DNA of 64,000 nucleotides from Cystobacter fuscus (lineage in GTDB: Bacteria > Myxococcota > Myxococcia > Myxococcales > Myxococcaceae): assembly GCF_002305875.1 (NCBI RefSeq), contig NZ_CP022098.1, positions 6,882,001 to 6,946,000 of the forward strand. The letters are read 5' to 3'. Every line of letters begins with the position of its first letter. Within the stretch, counting starts at the first letter, position 1. A model generated the notes under the pieces. That model did no database searches. It saw only the letters and a program-made list of their open reading frames with translations, and was not told the origin of the DNA. This document shows positions 63,701 through 64,000 of this stretch, piece after piece. Position numbers and translations under genes: made by a program.

Positions 63701-64000
63701 GTCGGCGGGGGCGGATTCACGGCCCCTGGCAGCGAGCTCGAGCGCCGCATCGCCACGGTGTGGTCGGAGGTGCTGGGCACCCAGGACGTCGGTGCGCACG
63801 ACAACTTCTTCGACCTCGGCGGCAACTCGCTGAGCCTGGCCAGGCTGCATAGCCGACTGGTCGCGGAGCTGGGCCGCGACATCCCCATCGTCGACCTGTT
63901 CGAACACCCCACCGTGGCGGCGCTCGCCACGGCCTTGGAGAACGGCGCGCAGTCGGCACCGGTCCGGCCCCGCCGTGCGGCCCGGCCCGTTCGCCGCGGC
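54800..64000 (+). CDS. Giant NRPS, continues beyond the window; includes two half C domains
   Basis: At least 3067 residues in one open frame with no stop to the last base. Order by residue: C1 7-430 (HHLVFDG at 131-137), PCP1 (Ser486), an N-lobe-only C 544-700 (HHLLWDG 675-681), full C3 ~720-1140 whose motif is HQAVVDR (856-862, catalytic His lost), A2 ~1150-1640 with pocket DFWNIGMVHK (Thr), PCP2 (Ser1699), full C4 ~1760-2180 (HHLVIDG 1888-1894), a C-lobe-only C 2190-2480, A3 ~2490-2950 with pocket about D-A-W-M-F-G-A-V-V-K (hydrophobic), PCP3 (Ser3010). There is no thioesterase or reductase yet. C1-PCP1 has no A domain and probably takes its residue from the stand-alone enzyme. Start ATG 54800 lies 21 bases after the ACAD stop. 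Confidence 0.95.
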   Translation, partial: MNTAPRQIPLSVGQEAMWIGWKLDPSQWSHIIPTPFLVRGTLDMTRLRTAIAALGEAYPQLRARITSGADGLVLDWPDSPPIEVRESTFVGDRDAAVRRTWQRPFDLRRGPLARVDVLRGPDETVLLLAIHHLVFDGASILILLDALRRAYAGESLPPADPTAALTEYARRSRELADTTAGDPSREYWRQVLGAAAPEFALPATVDAPQYTVRSETLEPRLVADLRGRAEDLGVSYVTVLMAGYFALLRRHTGSEDVISFLPFHGRTTESLRDRIGYFVNALPIRSEVRGSDSYAALVHRLRGRVKDAMRHGELPLPAIMRAAGLTGPAARARTHQTVFQYWNAGLRDGVDVQALRLSAPDATATLSLLDMESTAGFTLAVMVREDSAGTHVLWKDPAGAVGPTRVAAMAADYHAILRELSTNPNAALPALAAPSPTASSAPLATNTRPAAAYPAEVAAMVGVWQEVLGVGGITPEDSFFELGGHSLLAESLVLAVSRHFGTEVSIRTLFEYPRLADFAEQVRASKPNVAAESISPPAAPVVEIPASSFQQRIWFAERVESGRATYNVPLAWRVPGGGLDATELSHALARMVARHELLRTAFHERDGELWQVVGEPWSPHVDSVNLRDCADSEAALRDWLAGASHHEFDPASGRLLTAALVELPGADQLVFLCLHHLLWDGESMGVLLRELNSYYRPTAAGSTVVVSAPPATDSGLPAMARAASAHQERMWFVDRFEAGHVYPTSPVYHNLPLFLRVDRLAAPDVLAKALDAVVRAHESLRTVLDSVEGRIVQRVRSEVTVSPQWLPARPGVAGAGVPEALTDWAAAPFDLTSGCLLRVAVLPEQSGGGWLALVGHQAVVDRASLRLVAEQLLAGMAGEAPVQSSYAGWLDEVSAAVKAEHLDSRAARLQPAVDVLRLPERRPREAIHVYEERRVAFSLPTALVANAERLGFNVSDVLLGAFTALLGWYSGQQDMVIGVSHPGRRAETRHVVGPLANLLPVRLRPAVSMPFTALVGQTAAETAHARAHDQAFFDELVRRVDPSKDMSRTALFDVLFTYSEDPRLIRTSGGLVAEEVQTASGYGKYDLHLFLQPGSSSLEGWLVFNGRYFDDDQVRAMTEHYRALLDQLIAAPERAIGDADPLTEDERYTQLMVWNATDAGYPETAVHDLIRQRALARPQAVAITAGDISLTYRELLDRAEALARALVAKGVGRGDLVALLLPRGPEQVQAMLAVLLAGAGYLPIDPALPRDRVQFILADSGTRWAIVADDAVPHPGLDGFAGQVMHPTQSDSSGAALPRVALDTPAYCIYTSGTTGRPKGVVITHRNLVRLLVNDRLPFSFGASDVWTMFHSYAFDFSVWELFGGLVHGGRVVLVTQEQAKDPEQFWELLQRERVTVLNQTPSAFRRLLGLKPQSPSSLSRLRYVIFGGEALRPAMLGSWMERYPHVRLVNMYGITETTVHSSIRTVTRADVDSDASIIGTPIPTTTLLLLDPVTRGRLLPVGAVGEIFVGGAGVAGGYLNRPELTAQRFVASPVGSGTLFRSGDLARYTPDGALHFIGRADSQVQLHGYRIELGEIESCLREHPAVVEAVVIAEDDRLVAVVQSRAGVALAELRGHLARKLPEYMIPSVFQLVDKMVLTSNGKLDVAAVRARAVPLDSGAGSEPRTPTAVAMAGIWSELLGVDNVSADDSFFALGGHSMLAVRLVNQLRRRFQIDLPMKTLFECPRLQDLADLIDQKIGGQPSAGHSGSSSARAAGELAATAFQRRLWLAETFDEQARNNVVLAWKAAGRLDVELLGRALSQLVAGHELLRTAFVADEDTVRQVVTGGWRPEVELLDLRASRDPDAEMARWLDTAASRRFDLASGRLLRAAVADLGAQGHALLLCLHHLVIDGESVPVLLAELDRYYRAVVTGETAAPPAVQYRDFVASQEARQDTARREDALDYWQRKLADAPANLAFPAPVPAGRNGAVRVPLPAGLPDRLRPLQTQHGVTWFMAFGAALAVALHRWTGQRTITLGVPVSTRDPASFTGLLGPCLNTLVLRSDLAAGAPLGDALQAMRTEMLGALEHAGAPFEEVVNRLSPARGVGHTPYIDVTLNMNLRSARRALLGGIELTPLFFDSLWSHEAKFGLTLTVAEQDGELTAILSYQGQRVSAADAAALADSIAGLLGELTEAPQGRSSRGSATSAADDRVQYRHFVTAQISQRDSVQRRNDLAYWENKLAGAPAYVEFSPPAEPGPHGVVTIPLRADLLERLRPLQARYGVTPFIVTAAGLAALLHRWTGHADVVISNPIANRDNPDFAELLGPCLNTVVLRSQLASNATFLDVLHGMRSEVLEAFEHAGAPFEEVVERLNPHRRPGRTPYADVSLTFSAVPAQPASLAGRPLQAADISHAGAGYAGKLGLTVGFTLDGTKLSGNVAYHGARYRRDDVERFATLLGRLMELMPDHLDQPVAALDVAADELARLRRWERGPEPEPMTPVPALVLRHGRDRASAPAVESLRGTLDYQGLIGRARALAARIRPRLRGADPVVALLLPRGEDFTVAMLGSWLAGAAFCPIDPVWPDSRVRFVLEDLDTPVLLTDHDGAARSGSVPTLRVDETDATAGGSEADDPNWSAGSTAYVIYTSGTTGTPKGVVVTHGGLAQLIQWTARHYAIGDRDRCSHLMSVGFDASQWEVWSALATGACLVPHVEPVVASTVGAWLDQHGIDVAFMATPLAEAVWRAGTGPKRLRWMFIGGASLSEWPPPGLPYRVGNAYGPTENSVVATIHDLEAVPQPPLNRIGRPIAGVRVLVLDPQGRRCLVGVPGEICLAGGGLATGILRRPDLTADRFRSVELDGESIRIYRTGDLGRWLADGTVEYLGRADRQLKIRGYRIEPGEIEQVLLRQPEVAQAVVHGDSQQTPALVAYVIPSQPGRTDTARLLARLRSSLPAYMVPEAVVWLTELPLNTSGKVDVARLPRPIRTDLVGGGGFTAPGSELERRIATVWSEVLGTQDVGAHDNFFDLGGNSLSLARLHSRLVAELGRDIPIVDLFEHPTVAALATALENGAQSAPVRPRRAARPVRRG

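Noticed and set aside
49605-64000. Firm naming of the cluster as macyranone or another known product
   Set aside because: Only the first four genes are visible and I cannot compare sequences. Resemblance of gene content is not identity.

Overview
The window is GC-rich, densely coded DNA. The mix of lipoproteins, VCBS and PPC repeat proteins, HNVGN-type histidine kinases, a caspase under an ECF sigma factor, polymorphic-toxin immunity genes and NRPS genes points to a myxobacterium, most likely of the Cystobacter/Archangium branch. No marker fixes the genus.

Left third (1-22,100): a scarred accessory region. It opens inside argF (ornithine carbamoyltransferase). It then holds a lipoprotein toxin with an Imm26-type immunity gene, an amidohydrolase, an intact group II intron, a SUKH immunity gene, an ORF-less group II intron on the other strand, a graspetide locus (54-residue precursor plus ATP-grasp ligase), an astacin-like protease with six near-identical VCBS repeats, a second Imm26 locus with only the tail of its toxin, an IS1182-family element, a VOC protein, a sphingolipid-type desaturase, an SDR and a large EGF/PPC lipoprotein. 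Three detached pieces of argF and four tRNA/tmRNA 3'-end-like sequences are scattered through it, which suggests repeated integration, duplication and deletion.

Middle (22,100-48,900): mostly intact genes. These include AraC regulator plus isochorismatase-like hydrolase, two surface lipoproteins, a secreted alpha-amylase with two CBM25-like domains, a PBP4-type carboxypeptidase, an aldehyde dehydrogenase, a GNAT, an ECF sigma/anti-sigma/caspase operon followed by two paralogous lipoproteins, an AraC-controlled hydrolase/SDR pair, two histidine kinases, a response regulator and an M13 metallopeptidase.

Right end (about 49,400 to the edge): the start of an NRPS gene cluster reading rightward. 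In order it encodes an asparagine-synthetase-like enzyme with Ser in place of the glutaminase Cys, a stand-alone adenylation enzyme, a long acyl-CoA-dehydrogenase-like flavoprotein without the usual catalytic Glu, and a giant NRPS of at least 3067 residues still open at the window end. Its layout is C-PCP-[C N-lobe]-C-A(Thr)-PCP-C-[C C-lobe]-A-PCP. The two half condensation domains look like one C domain split by an inserted C-A-PCP-C block. Amidotransferase-like enzyme, ACAD and a Thr-then-hydrophobic NRPS recall epoxyketone proteasome-inhibitor pathways, but the decisive PKS part would lie beyond the window.
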